64,000 nt of DNA from Eledone cirrhosa (GCA_964016885.1 OZ024740.1:3423336-3487335); one strand, 5' to 3'. Shown: positions 44,570 to 52,980, numbered from the stretch's first letter. Program-made: numbers and translations. The notes: a model not told the origin generated them from the sequence alone.

Positions 44570-45240
44570 GCGGCATCCGGGCCCTTATTTACTTGCAGAC
44601 ATATTTGATTGACTTGATAGAGTTGCACCATTAAAAATTTATGTGGGAGTTGAACACCGTGTGTAGTAATGGGCAGTACGGTACAATCCATCGGTTGTCA
44701 ATTTCATGTTTTCCAACCAGTGCTGTTAATCCTCCGTCCTCAGGACTTCTTCGTCTGTATGATGGGTATCCATCATCAGCAGTTTGAGTTTCGCGAAGGA
44801 AGGCTTTTGGGTATTTTTTGGAGCAAATACCGTTGTACAAACACGGGGTTTAGATTTGAAACCACGTCCACAAGGACCATGAACCATGTGCGCCGTAACC
44901 CTGTCAAATAGGGTTTTGTCAGTTTGCGGGTTTGGAAGCTCTGCGGATATAATCTTGTCGATGTCGTCTGCTCTGATTTTTGTCGACAACCAAATAAGAA
45001 TGTGAGCATGGGGGAGTCCCCGCTTCTGCCATTCAATTGTGTACATGTAACATTGCACACGTCCAAATACCTGGCCCTTTGTGATAAGGTCAATTAGTTT
45101 GTATACTTTTAGCTTCTGGACGAGAGGTCATGGCGACCGCTGGGCTGTTGTCCTGGAAGGAGTTCATGGGCAATTTCTTGCCACGAAGGATTGCATGTAA
45201 AAGTAATAAATAGGTCTGGTTTGCCGTACATACGAAATCG
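44570..45240 (-). pseudogene. Helitron HUH Rep endonuclease domain, frameshifted
   Basis: Rep motifs can be read in order on the minus strand. They are GKPDLFITFTCNPSW (about 45,180-45,230), then EWQKRGLPHAHILIWL with the metal-binding HxH (about 45,000-45,045), then CSKKYPKAFLRETQTADDGY and RWIVPYCPLLHTVFNSHINF, then SIKSIKYVCK near 44,590-44,625. This endonuclease nicks and rejoins DNA in rolling-circle transposition. Here it is spread over at least three frames, with shifts near 45,110 and 44,830 and a TAA near 44,630. In the active-site KYxxKY block the second Tyr codon is missing: the frame reads AAG-TAA after KYVC. The copy is therefore catalytically dead as well as frameshifted. Confidence 0.88.
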
Positions 45241-46316
45241 CGTCCTGGCTTCTTGAATGCACACAACGGGGACTTCCTTTGAAGGTTGAAGGTAAAATGC
45301 AAACTTTTCCAATGTTATCTGGGTTTTCATTATTGTTCATTCCATCACGTAGGTGAATGTAATCGTCGCAGCGTAGTTTTATATGGTTTAATCTTATGAA
45401 GCACAGTCGTTCAGTCTCCATTTTCGCGGCCATGTCTACAGCAAATTGGTTGAATAGTTGTTGTGAACGATGAAGGTGGTTAAAGCAGTTGTCGCAGACC
45501 ATGAAGTGGTAGGCATAGAATTGCATGCAAGACACTGTTTTATTGGTAGGTTGGTCAGGTGCCAGTGGGTTGAACTGCGGAATCGTGGTGTGGTATCCGT
45601 TTTCACCACGCGGAAAGAGAAGTGGATACATCAGTGCATCGTAGGATCTGTGTAGCTCCCTGATCCGTTGAAGGGTGTTGTCACAACGTTTAAGAACAAC
45701 ATCTCTTCTGTTGTGTTGATCACAATGGAGGACTATAGCAACTTCATTGCATGCGGGTGGATTGTAGTGACCGGCATGCTCTCAGGGTGGTCTTTCTTCA
45801 GCATTGAGAACCAAGTTTAAGTTATTTAAATGTGCATTTTCCAGGGTGTATTTGAAGCTAAGCACATAACTGTTGTTCGTATGTAGCATATCTTGAAGTT
45901 GAATTAACAGCTCTGGGCTGGTTTTGGGTGAAACGGCTTTCCGTCTCACTGTCTGTTCTCGGTAGTCAGCAATGAAGTAAATCTGAAGGAAGTTGTGCTC
46001 TGCATTTGCCACAGGTAAGAGTGATCCGATCCTGTGGTAAACCTGCCCCTGCACTTTTAAAGCAGGCATAAATCCACTTTCATTGACAATGTTTGATCCG
46101 AAAGAAGTCATTTGGAAGGCGCAGTTGTACTGATGAATTTCACGAAGAAATTTTCTCGACTCCGACGTCGCGCCTGTCAGTAGGATCTTCAACGGCTGAG
46201 AGGATCCTGAAGAAGGGGCAGTTTGACTTTACCATTGGCACAGCATATTCCTTTAGCTTCCCCTGGCCATTTTTTAGCATTGCAAAGGGAGCAAATTGTA
46301 GCTCAACAAAATAAGC
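45235..46316 (-). pseudogene. Helitron-like N-terminal region
   Basis: The minus strand encodes the Helitron_like_N block. FVELQFAPFAMLKNGQGKLK lies near 46,250-46,312. After a frameshift near 46,195, NCAFQMTSFGSNI, KVQGQVYHRIGSLLP and FLQIYFIADY follow. Then come GHYNPPACNEVAIVLHC and HRSYDALMYPLLFPRGENGY, RLNHIKLRCDDYIHLRDGMN and LPSTFKGSPRCVHSRSQDAI. The frame from 46,192 continues to 45,164 with a single in-frame TGA at 45,782-45,784. A one-base slip near 45,230 moves the reading into the Rep frame. The stop just upstream of AYFVELQF near 46,317 marks the last recognisable coding sequence; the true 5' end of the element was not found. Confidence 0.85.
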
Positions 46317-46394
46317 TTAACGTTAAAGAACTATTGTAGCATAAATTAATGTGTCAGGATATACACAGTTAAGAGATAGGCGTAAGTGAAACGC

Positions 46395-46645
46395 CACACG
46401 CACGTACACACACACACACTCACGCACGCAAACGCTCAAATGCACACAAACTCACGCACGCACGTGGCACGTACACACACATGTTAATAGATTTAACTCT
46501 TACTGGAACGCTGCACGAACACACACACACGCGCACGCACACACACACACATGTTAATTAGTTATAGCTTTCCTTCCCCTCTTCCACTGTCATGTATCAA
46601 ACACAGCGTCTGTCGCTTTCTCTCTCTCTCTCCCGTTATCCCCCT
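46395..46645. repeat. CA-rich and CT-rich simple repeats
   Basis: The stretch holds ACGCACG and CACACA runs around 46,400-46,470 and 46,515-46,552, each followed by ACATGTTAAT. A TCTCTCTC run follows near 46,618-46,632. The two CA parts share an ACACATGTTAATWRATTTA-like end, so this may be one imperfect duplicated segment. No coding potential was seen. Confidence 0.8.
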
Positions 46646-46684
46646 CTTTTAGTCTGTCTGTTTCTTTCACTCTCACTCTTTCTT

Positions 46685-46936
46685 TTTCATTTTTATAGAT
46701 ATAGAGATTTTTTCTGTGCAAAGTCGTACCTATAATAAGTTTTATCGATTTTTTACCTGGACAAAGGGGAAGTCAATCATTCACAATGGCGTGCCGACCT
46801 GATCTGATAAATTTGTGGTTGATTACAAAAGAAAATTTGAAAATTGGCCTTGCGGATCAAAAGTTGCTGCGGAACAGACAGACAGACACACACACACAGA
46901 CAGACAGACAGAAAATTTCATTTTTATAGATATAGA
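46685..46936. repeat. Repeat bracketed by identical 21-bp direct repeats
   Basis: The same 21 bases (core CATTTTTATAGATATAGA) occur at 46,685-46,705 and 46,916-46,936, 231 bp start to start. Between them lie about 150 bp of unique-looking sequence and a run of CAGA and CACA tetramers and dimers (about 46,875-46,911). This looks like an interspersed element ending in a CAGA tail, with either a target duplication or two tails of the same family. The family was not recognised. Confidence 0.5.
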
Positions 46937-46986
46937 TATATATATATATCTTATAAATTATAAAAGCGCTGAGTGATTTGAAATTC

Positions 46987-47167
46987 GAAAATGGAGGAAT
47001 CCCAAATGCACTAAACTGTAACAACAGACAATTGCTGTAAATAATAGCTTATAAGACAGGGTAAATACCCCTATAAAGAGAAAAGTCTATAGAAATATTT
47101 CACCTGATCTTTTAAGTTATTATTTGTTGTTACATATATTTTCTGCAGTTGGGATTCCCACATTTTC
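46987..47167. mobile_element. MITE-like element with about 40-bp imperfect terminal inverted repeats
   Basis: The left end (46,987-47,026) reads GAAAATGGAGGAATCCCAA and ends TGTAACAAC. The reverse complement of the right end (47,125-47,167) reads GAAAATGTGGGAATCCCAA and also ends TGTAACAACA. The 181-bp interior is AT-rich and non-coding. This is the structure of a short non-autonomous DNA transposon; the superfamily was not identified. Confidence 0.6.
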
Positions 47168-47183
47168 ACACACACACACATAT

Positions 47184-47432
47184 GTATAGGTGTTATGATA
47201 ACAAGCACCCAGCACACACTGTAAAATGCTCATGTAGGTGTCATGACACAAAGTACCCAGTTCACACGGTAAATGTGGTTGGCATTAGGAAGGGCATCCA
47301 ACTGTAGAAACCAAGCCCAAATCAGTTCTGCATGAGCAAGACATGGTCTTAGCATTACCCACAATGGGACAGCTTGTCTAACTGATGTTAGCATGGGAAA
47401 ATGAAGGTAATGATGATGATATATACATGTTT
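47184..47432 (+). mobile_element. tRNA-derived cephalopod SINE, GGAAGGGCATCCA family
   Basis: It contains the family core GGTTGGCATTAGGAAGGGC followed by ATCCAACTGTAGAAACCAAG. The body ends in GGTAATGATGATGATATA, the usual TGATGA tail. It is diverged from the other copies in this window. The rest of the gap to the exon at 47,721 (47,433-47,720) shows nothing recognisable. Confidence 0.75.
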
Positions 47433-47720
47433 GTCATTGTGTGTGTCTACATGTTGAGACTGCTTATAAAAAAAGTCTCATTTATTTTTGTCCCTCAGTG
47501 TGTTGGTTCAATGGGTGAAGATGAATGGATGAAGGACAATGTTGATGTTAAGAAAATGGGTTGATGTTAAGAAAAGCTTCTGGCTATACAAAAATGCCCT
47601 CTACCCTCCAAAAAAGACCTCATTCGATCCATGTCAGCATGAAAAAGTAGATATGAAATTGACAATGATGATGATGACATTTAGGTAGAAAGGGGTGTAA
47701 AGACCAAAGACTATACTTAC

Positions 47721-48099
47721 GGTTTCCGAAGAATCATTCTCATTATGGCATCAGGACCAATCTGAGACAGCATCTTCAAGACATCCGCTAATTCTTCCTC
47801 ATAATGTTTCAGTTCCATAGTCGGGGGTGTTGGGGAGGAGTGTGGAGTGATAATACTGACAGCAGAACCACTAACACCACCACCACCAACACCACCGCCA
47901 CCACTGCCACTGCCACCAACACCACCACTACCACAAGTGCCTCCAATACTGCCACCAACACCAACACCACCACCCCCGCCACCTCCACCACCACCGCCAC
48001 CGCCACCTCCTCCTCCTCCTCCACTACTACCACTATCAGAACGAGAATCAATGAAACGGTAGAAGAGGTACTTGTCTTTGAATGGATGTTCCTGACACA
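47721..48099 (-). CDS. RAPGEF4: Epac-like Rap guanine nucleotide exchange factor, exon after the DEP domain
   Basis: Internal coding exon of 379 bp. On the minus strand a pyrimidine-rich tract ending CTCTGTGCAG precedes it, and CGGAAACC|GTAAGTAT is the donor. The product starts CQEHPFKDKYLFYRFID, the end of the DEP domain. It continues through a Gly-rich insert of roughly 60 residues (19 Gly in a row, then GV and GS mixtures) and ends YEEELADVLKMLSQIGPDA then MRMILRKP, the conserved lead-in to the second cAMP-binding domain. Epac proteins activate Rap GTPases on binding cAMP. The exon starts with two bases of a split Val codon, completing the G left by the exon at 51,347, and ends two bases into a Pro codon. 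All four GGN codons occur in the Gly run, so it is not a fresh pure-triplet expansion. RAPGEF3 versus RAPGEF4 type is not settled by these exons. Confidence 0.93.
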
Positions 48100-48254
48100 C
48101 TGCACAGAGAAAGTAAATTGAAGAGAGAAAAAAGAAAAAAAGAGAAAATAAAAATAAATAAAACATAAAAATCAATTAAAAAATGCAAATTTATAGCTAA
48201 ATAAAAGAAAAAGAATTAATTACAAATTGACAAAAAAAAAAGGATATTTAAATA

Positions 48255-48553
48255 ATTTATTGATATGGTATTTATTGATATGGTATTTATTGATATGGTA
48301 TGGACATGTGATGCACGTGGAGGATGACTGCTGGGTAAAGAAGTGCCAAGAAATCCCAGTAGAAGGAAGACACAGTAGAGGTAGACCACGTAAAACATGG
48401 GCGGAGGTGGTGAGAGCAGACCTCAGATTGCTGAAGCTCACAGAGGAGATGACGAAGGACCGTGACAAGTGGAGAGATGCTGTGCTGAATAAGACCCATC
48501 CCACCCTTGCAAGCAGGGAAAAGCGGACGTAAAATGATGATGATGATGATTGT
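48255..48553 (+). mobile_element. 5'-truncated LINE, 3' end of the reverse transcriptase ORF plus tail
   Basis: The plus strand encodes WYGHVMHVEDDCWVKKCQE, then RHSRGRPRKTWAEVVRADL and DRDKWRDAV. This is the conserved carboxyl end of the RTE/CR1-like non-LTR reverse transcriptases common in molluscs. The stop near 48,530 is followed at once by the 3' tail AAGCGGACGTAAAATGATGA and TGATGA repeats. The insert is 5'-truncated. At its start a 15-bp stretch (TTTATTGATATGGTA) is repeated three times, 48,256-48,300. It lies antisense to the Epac-like gene. Confidence 0.82.
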
Positions 48554-48734
48554 AATATTTTATTGTCTCACCGTGGAATTCTACAATTTTTGCTGTTTTT
48601 ATGTTGGACCACTGCATGGAACTTTCTCAAACCAAAAGTTAAAAAACAATGTTTTGTGGCTTGAATCCAGAAAAGGAGGAAATGTCATGCAATCACACAA
48701 ACACACTTTGTCATGGATATAGCATGGCTGAATT

Positions 48735-49019
48735 GAGAGGCGTAACTAGGGTGTGGGACCCATGGCATGTGCCACATGAAAGGGGGCGCCACTTGGACTA
48801 GGAGCACATTCTATTAAAGTTAAATAAGCGTCGTTGGAGAGTGAAAAAAGAAACTCCTTGAGATGTATGATCTGTGTCTATCATGGGTGAGAATACTATG
48901 GTGGCTAGATCATTAAACTATTTATATAAATTATTAGGTCGATAGGTAAAAATTGCACTGGACAGGGGCACAATTTCACTGCTTGCTATAGGTGTTATTT
49001 TCCCTAGTCATGCCTCTGG
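48735..49019. mobile_element. TIR element (about 285 bp), probable MITE
   Basis: The left end GAGAGGCGTAACTAGGG pairs with the right end at 49,002-49,019, whose reverse complement is CCAGAGGCATGACTAGGG. The interior is non-coding, with a GGGGGCGCCACTTGG motif. Ends of the AGAGGCGTAACTAGGG type are typical of short non-autonomous DNA transposons. Superfamily and target-site duplication were not resolved. Confidence 0.55.
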
Positions 49020-49290
49020 ATAGTTAAGGCCTTTACTTTGCAATCATTAGGTCACAGACTCAACCCCACTGCATGTTATGTTGGGCTAGTGTCATCCAAC
49101 ACATGCCTTATCAGTGAAATTGGCTAGAAGGGAAATTGTTTGCAACCTGTCAGATGCACTGCATTTGTAATACAAAAGGCCAGCCTTGTCATAACATACT
49201 GTGTCATGCTGAATCTTCCTGAGAAATATGGTAATTTCATGAATAGGTAGTTCTGTTTCAAATGAACAACTGGAACACTCATCGTTGAAA
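49020..49290 (+). mobile_element. Possible diverged tRNA-related SINE
   Basis: GGTCACAGACTCAACCCC near 49,050-49,068 resembles a decayed tRNA B box with flanking stem, followed by about 200 bp of SINE-like body containing ACTGGAACACTCATCG. No clean A box or tail was found, so this is a weak call. Confidence 0.35.
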
Positions 49291-49317
49291 CCAATGGAGG
49301 TCTATCCCATTTCCTGT

Positions 49318-49392
49318 GGCCTCTGATTGGTCAAGAGGTTGCTCTGTGATAAAACTAGGCCTCTGATAGGTCAGGAGGTGTATGAAAACTAG
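49318..49392. repeat. Short imperfect tandem duplication
   Basis: GGCCTCTGATTGGTCAAGAG and GGCCTCTGATAGGTCAGGAG lie 39 bp apart, each followed by a stretch ending AAAACTAGG. Two units are seen. The rest of 49,393-49,660 is AT-rich and shows nothing. Confidence 0.55.
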
Positions 49393-49661
49393 GAACTTGT
49401 TGACCAATAGATTGGCTATTTATATTTTAAGCACAACAGCATTATAGATGATAACTAGTGGACCAATACTATCAATAATGATAGCAATAACCTTGGTATG
49501 CTATATATACCAGGATTAATGGATTTATAAACAATCATATAAATTGAGAAATTTATGTTTTGATATATTAATGGTTTGCATAAGAGAAACCCTATAGTTT
49601 ATGTTGATTACTGACAGGTGGAATTGATTGAAAGTAAGAAGGATATTATAATAGTTTCTGA

Positions 49662-49790
49662 TATGTATGGAGGATGATTGTTTGGAGGAGAAGTGCCAGG
49701 CGTTCCAAGTGGAAGGAAGCTGCAGGTGAGGAAGACCAAGGAAAACCTGGGAAAAGTTGGTGAGGACGGATCTCAGAAAGCTGAACCTTC
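49662..49790 (+). pseudogene. Decayed LINE reverse transcriptase tail fragment
   Basis: The plus strand reads MEDDCLEEKCQAFQVEGSC, then a TGA, then GRPRKTWEKLVRTDLRKLNL. It is the same conserved carboxyl segment as in the LINE pieces ending at 48,530 and 57,504, but with a stop and no following tail. Confidence 0.7.
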
Positions 49791-50046
49791 ATTTTTTTGT
49801 GTGAGTGTATTTCTATTAGAGGAAGAAAATATACTTTGTTCTCCTTTCTGATCATCTTACTACACAAAGGATTTATCCAAAGTACATCTGTAAGTTCCAT
49901 ATTGAATAATAATAATATTCGATTTGTTAGCAAACAGCCTCATTATGCTGTATTATTTAGATGACCATCACCAACCTTTTGTTCTAGCAGTGGCAGAGAG
50001 AAACAATCAACAATAATATTGCCTCTGGGTTATTGCCCTTTGTCAA

Positions 50047-50101
50047 GTGGTGGTGGTGATAGTGGTGGTGGTGGTGGTGATAGTGGTGGTGGTGGTTGGG
50101 G
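50047..50101 (+). repeat. GGT/GAT trinucleotide microsatellite
   Basis: A run of TGGTGG triplets is interrupted by GATAGT. It lies in the intron of the Epac-like gene and is unrelated in position to the coding Gly run. Confidence 0.9.
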
Positions 50102-50277
50102 CAGTGAAGATGATAATGATAACTGCAATACATTCGAGTCTCCCCTCTTTTAAAGGCAAAGTATTTGTTTTGCTTTTTCTAATGGCTGAAATCAATGTGG
50201 TTCACTCCATCTACATAAACATCCATGCCACTGATGTTGTCCAAACACAATGTCTGATACAGCTTGACACCTGTGAC

Positions 50278-50420
50278 ATCACAACTCATTTCTACAGCTC
50301 AGTAAACTGGAGCAACGTAAAATAAAGTATCTTGCTCAAGGACATAATGCATCGCTTGATGTGAGAATCAACTCACCCCCTCCCAATTGCAAGCCCAATG
50401 CTCTAAGTCATGTTCCTTTA
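50278..50420 (-). mobile_element. tRNA-derived SINE fragment, CTTGCTCAAGGACA family
   Basis: It contains CATTTCTACAGCTCAGTAAA, GGAGCAACGTAAAATAAAG and CTTGCTCAAGGACATAATGC. A decayed B-box-like stretch (AATCAACTCAC) places the tRNA head to the right. A second, shorter copy lies at 51,255-51,322. Confidence 0.6.
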
Positions 50421-50730
50421 CAGGACATAGGTCTACTGAATCAGGATTAACTTATTTCATGTATACCTATTACTTTGAACCCTTTCATCACCATATTTCT
50501 AATAAATGTTATTCCCTATTATTTTCAATTAATTTTGAGATTTTGAGGGATTTAATAGAATAACTTTTATTTTATTTAGATAAAATTTGAAACAACTTAT
50601 CAAAGAAGTTCTTATATGAAATCAAACCGGAAGGTTTTAGATAGATATAATCCATTTTATAGTTTTTTATCATAGAACTAGGGTGGTTTCAGATAGTTTG
50701 GTATCAAAAGTGTGAAATAAAAATTGATTT

Positions 50731-51051
50731 ATGAGGGTGGGCTTAAACTCTCATAGGCTGACTATGAAGGAGTGATGTTAGAGCTGTGAAATCTTTTATG
50801 CATTAATTCCTACTCTTCTTATTAATAATTGCATTGTTTCTTTCCAGGGACTATGTTGAAAAATAAACCTCATTTGATTATTCCATGAGAGTATCTTAGT
50901 CAGTCTATAATGGAGTGATGTTAGAACATTTAAATCTTGCATACATTAATTTCAACTCTTGTTATTAATAAGTATGTTGAAATATAAAATTCATTTGGTC
51001 ATTTCAGGAGAGTATCCTAGTCAGCTTATGAACATTTCAGCCAACTTTCAT
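50731..51051. mobile_element. Diverged mariner-like MITE with internal tandem duplication
   Basis: The outer ends ATGAGGGTGGGCTTAAAC and, reversed, ATGAAAGTTGGCTGAAATG are decayed versions of the ends at 53,764-53,940. Internal landmarks are shared with that element: GGGACTATGTTGAAAAATAA, ACCTCATTTG and GAGAGTATC. Here the interior occurs twice (about 50,770-50,906 and 50,908-51,030), each starting GGAGTGATGTTAGA. Confidence 0.65.
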
Positions 51052-51215
51052 ATCATCATCATTCATCATTTCATTTTACGTCCGCTTTTCCCTGCTTGCA
51101 AGGGTGGAACAGGAACTGATTCTGGCTTGATTTCTACAGCTGGATGCCCTTCCTAACACCAACCTCATTTACAGTTGAGTGCTGGGTGCTTTTTTGCCGT
51201 GGCACCTCCACGACC
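51052..51215 (-). mobile_element. SINE of the GGAAGGGCATCCA family joined to a LINE-type 3' tail
   Basis: Read on the minus strand: GCACCCAGCACTCAACTG, GAGGTTGGTGTTAGGAAGGG, CATCCAGCTGTAGAAATC, CAGTTCCTGTTCC, then CTTGCAAGCAGGGAAAAGCG and GACGTAAAATGA with an imperfect TGATGA tail. The last part is the same as the 3' end of the LINE at 48,505-48,540. Confidence 0.8.
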
Positions 51216-51228
51216 ACTTTACAGTGGA

Positions 51229-51254
51229 ATGATAGGGACCGCAGTCCCTATCAT
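51229..51254. repeat. Perfect short palindrome
   Basis: Arms ATGATAGGGAC and GTCCCTATCAT are exact reverse complements around CGCA. It sits between two SINE pieces, about 90 bp past the donor site of the DEP exon in the intron. No function is assigned. Confidence 0.85.
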
Positions 51255-51322
51255 CTCATTTCTACAGCTGAGTAAACTGGAGCAATGTGAAATAAAGTGT
51301 CTTGCTCAAGGAAACAACACAT
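51255..51322 (-). mobile_element. SINE fragment, CTTGCTCAAGGA family
   Basis: It contains CATTTCTACAGCTGAGTAAA and GGAGCAATGTGAAATAAAGT followed by CTTGCTCAAGGAAACAACAC, and is then cut by an AT run at 51,321-51,335. It matches the element at 50,278. Confidence 0.6.
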
Positions 51323-51346
51323 ATATATATATATAAAGTTTCTTAC

Positions 51347-51575
51347 CATGTGCAATAACCCCTTCTTCAAGTAGAACCTGCCACATACCAACTGCTTGAA
51401 CACGAGTTAACACTAAAGCACTGTACTGCATCAACCAGTCTACCATCTCACTACCAACCATACACTGGCGGTATGTTCGTAAGTGGTACTTCCGATCCCG
51501 AATAATATGGGGTGCCTGGATCATTATCACAGTTCGAAGAATTTCCTTGGCATGAAACATACTTTCAGAGGGTTC
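51347..51575 (-). CDS. RAPGEF4: Epac-like Rap guanine nucleotide exchange factor, DEP-domain exon
   Basis: Internal exon of 229 bp. The acceptor ACTCTATTTGCAG precedes base 51,575 and the donor is CACATG|GTAAGAAA. The 76 encoded residues run [18 protein letters not shown], then [32 protein letters not shown], and [19 protein letters not shown]. This is the DEP domain that moves Epac to membranes when cAMP binds; [14 protein letters not shown] and [10 protein letters not shown] are strongly characteristic of Epac among DEP proteins. The exon ends one base into a codon, and TG at 48,099-48,098 completes Val, so the join into CQEHPFKDKY is in frame. Upstream exons for the first cAMP-binding domain should lie further right. 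None was recognised up to 64,000, though short ones could be missed. Confidence 0.95.
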
Positions 51576-51660
51576 CTGCAAATAGAGTTGACATGTTGGT
51601 TCAAATGGTGGAAGAAGAACAAGAACAACAATAACAACCACAATAGCAACAACAATAATA

Positions 51661-52385
51661 ATTGTTTCTACTTTGGGCACAAGGCCAGAAATTATCCAGT
51701 GTATTACTGGAACTTTATTTTATCGACCCCGTAAGGGTGAAAGGCAAAGTTAACCTTGGCGAGATTTGAACTCGGATCATAAAAGGAGGTAACTATGCTG
51801 GAATACCTCTACCAATACTACCAATTCACCAGCAATAATAATGGGTTCTAATTAATGCAACAGACGAGTAATTTCAAGGGGAGGGGAAGTTGATTATATT
51901 AACTCCAGTACTTGACCACATTGTCTCCCCAGAAGGATGAAAGAAAAAGTTGATCTTGGCAGGATTTGAACTCAGAATGTAAAGAACCAGACAAATACTG
52001 CAAAGCTAGAGTCTGATGTTACCAATTCACCAACAACACAATAATTGTTTCTACTTTTAGCACAAGGCCAGCAATTACCCAGTGTATTACTGGTACTTTA
52101 TTTTATCGACCCCGTAAGGATGAAAGGCAAAGTTAACCTCGGCGGGATTTGAACTCAAAACACAATAATAATGGTTTCTTATATAGACACAAGACCAACA
52201 ATTTTGGGGAAGGGGAAAGTTGATTAAATCAACCCCAGTGCATTACTGGTACTTTATTTTATCGACCCCATAAAGATGAATGGTAAAGCTAACCTCGGCA
52301 GGATTTAAACTCAGAATACAAAGGGCCGTTACTCTATGCCACGATGCAGGGTGTCCGACGCTCTACAGATATTGCCAATCTAATA
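51661..52385 (-). mobile_element. Cluster of four tRNA-derived SINE copies (ATCGACCCCGTAAGGATGAA family)
   Basis: Copies begin near 51,661, 51,843, 52,043 and 52,170. All share pieces of GTTTCTACTTTGGGCACAAG, CAGTGTATTACTGGTACTTT, ATTTTATCGACCCCGTAAGG and GATGAAAGGCAAAGTTAACC. Each ends in a reversed tRNA head (GGATTTGAACTC is the B box seen from the other strand). The second and fourth copies carry an inserted GGGGAAGTTGATTA segment and may be a subfamily. They lie just upstream of the DEP exon and point the same way as the gene. Confidence 0.8.
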
Positions 52386-52665
52386 ATAGAACTGACTGGT
52401 ACTGTCCATGACCTGAGAACAGCATTATCAATTTAAAAAACTTGCAAAGATCTTTACTGTTGTTTGTGCCCTTGTGACATCATTTGTATGACAATTGATT
52501 GTAAAATGTGTGTATTATCACATTTTTCCTCAGATGTCAGGTTGACACTCAGCATGATTTGGAAAAGAAGTATTTTTCAAAGGAAGTTTTAAATGATAAT
52601 AATAATCATAGTTTAAAGTCTTCTATACATGGTGCCATAAACAATCTGCTATAAACAATCCTATT
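52386..52665. other. No recognisable feature
   Basis: AT-rich sequence without a convincing ORF, exon or repeat. It is presumed intron of the Epac-like gene. Confidence 0.5.
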
Positions 52666-52980
52666 ATCATCATCATCCTTATTATTATTGTTATTATTTA
52701 GCCTCTGATTTCCCTGCTAACAAGATTTGGATGTGTCACCACTGACCAGTCAATATTCAAGCAGAGCCACTTGCCCTCCAGCTGGGCCAGGCGTCCAACG
52801 TACGATTCCACATTCTACTGAGTACATTTTATCATTGCACTAACACTAAGGAAGTTATATCCTTGACTCAATTGAAGAGAGTTTTTGTTTGGCTGGATGC
52901 CCTTCCTATCACCAATCACTTTACTGAGTGTACTGGGTATGTTTATCACACTCTGCTACTTCATGTATAAAGTGGTAACA
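52666..52980 (-). mobile_element. Old SINE of the GGAAGGGCATCCA family
   Basis: TATCATCATCATCC, then TTCCCTGCTAACAAG and GGCTGGATGCCCTTCCTATC followed by a GTGTACTGGGT end are decayed versions of the tail, body and head seen in the copy at 51,052-51,215. An extra 130 bp sits in the middle. Confidence 0.55.

Larger units (their letters stand above)
48100..51346 (-). other. Intron of the Epac-like gene (3,247 bp)
   Basis: The intron is bounded on the minus strand by the donor CACATG|GTAAGAAA at 51,347 and by the acceptor TTTCTCTGTGCAG at 48,100. It is phase 1 and holds two LINE tails, several SINEs, two TIR elements and a GGT microsatellite, listed separately. No further exon was recognised inside it. 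Confidence 0.88.

Noticed and set aside
47804..48121. Plus-strand Thr/Asn-rich and Pro-rich ORFs opposite the glycine run
   Set aside because: They are antisense shadows of the Epac exon, which has canonical splice sites and conserved sequence on the minus strand.
51661..52385. tRNA genes suggested by TTTGAACTC-type B boxes
   Set aside because: They are parts of SINE heads. No intact cloverleaf with acceptor stem could be formed by eye.
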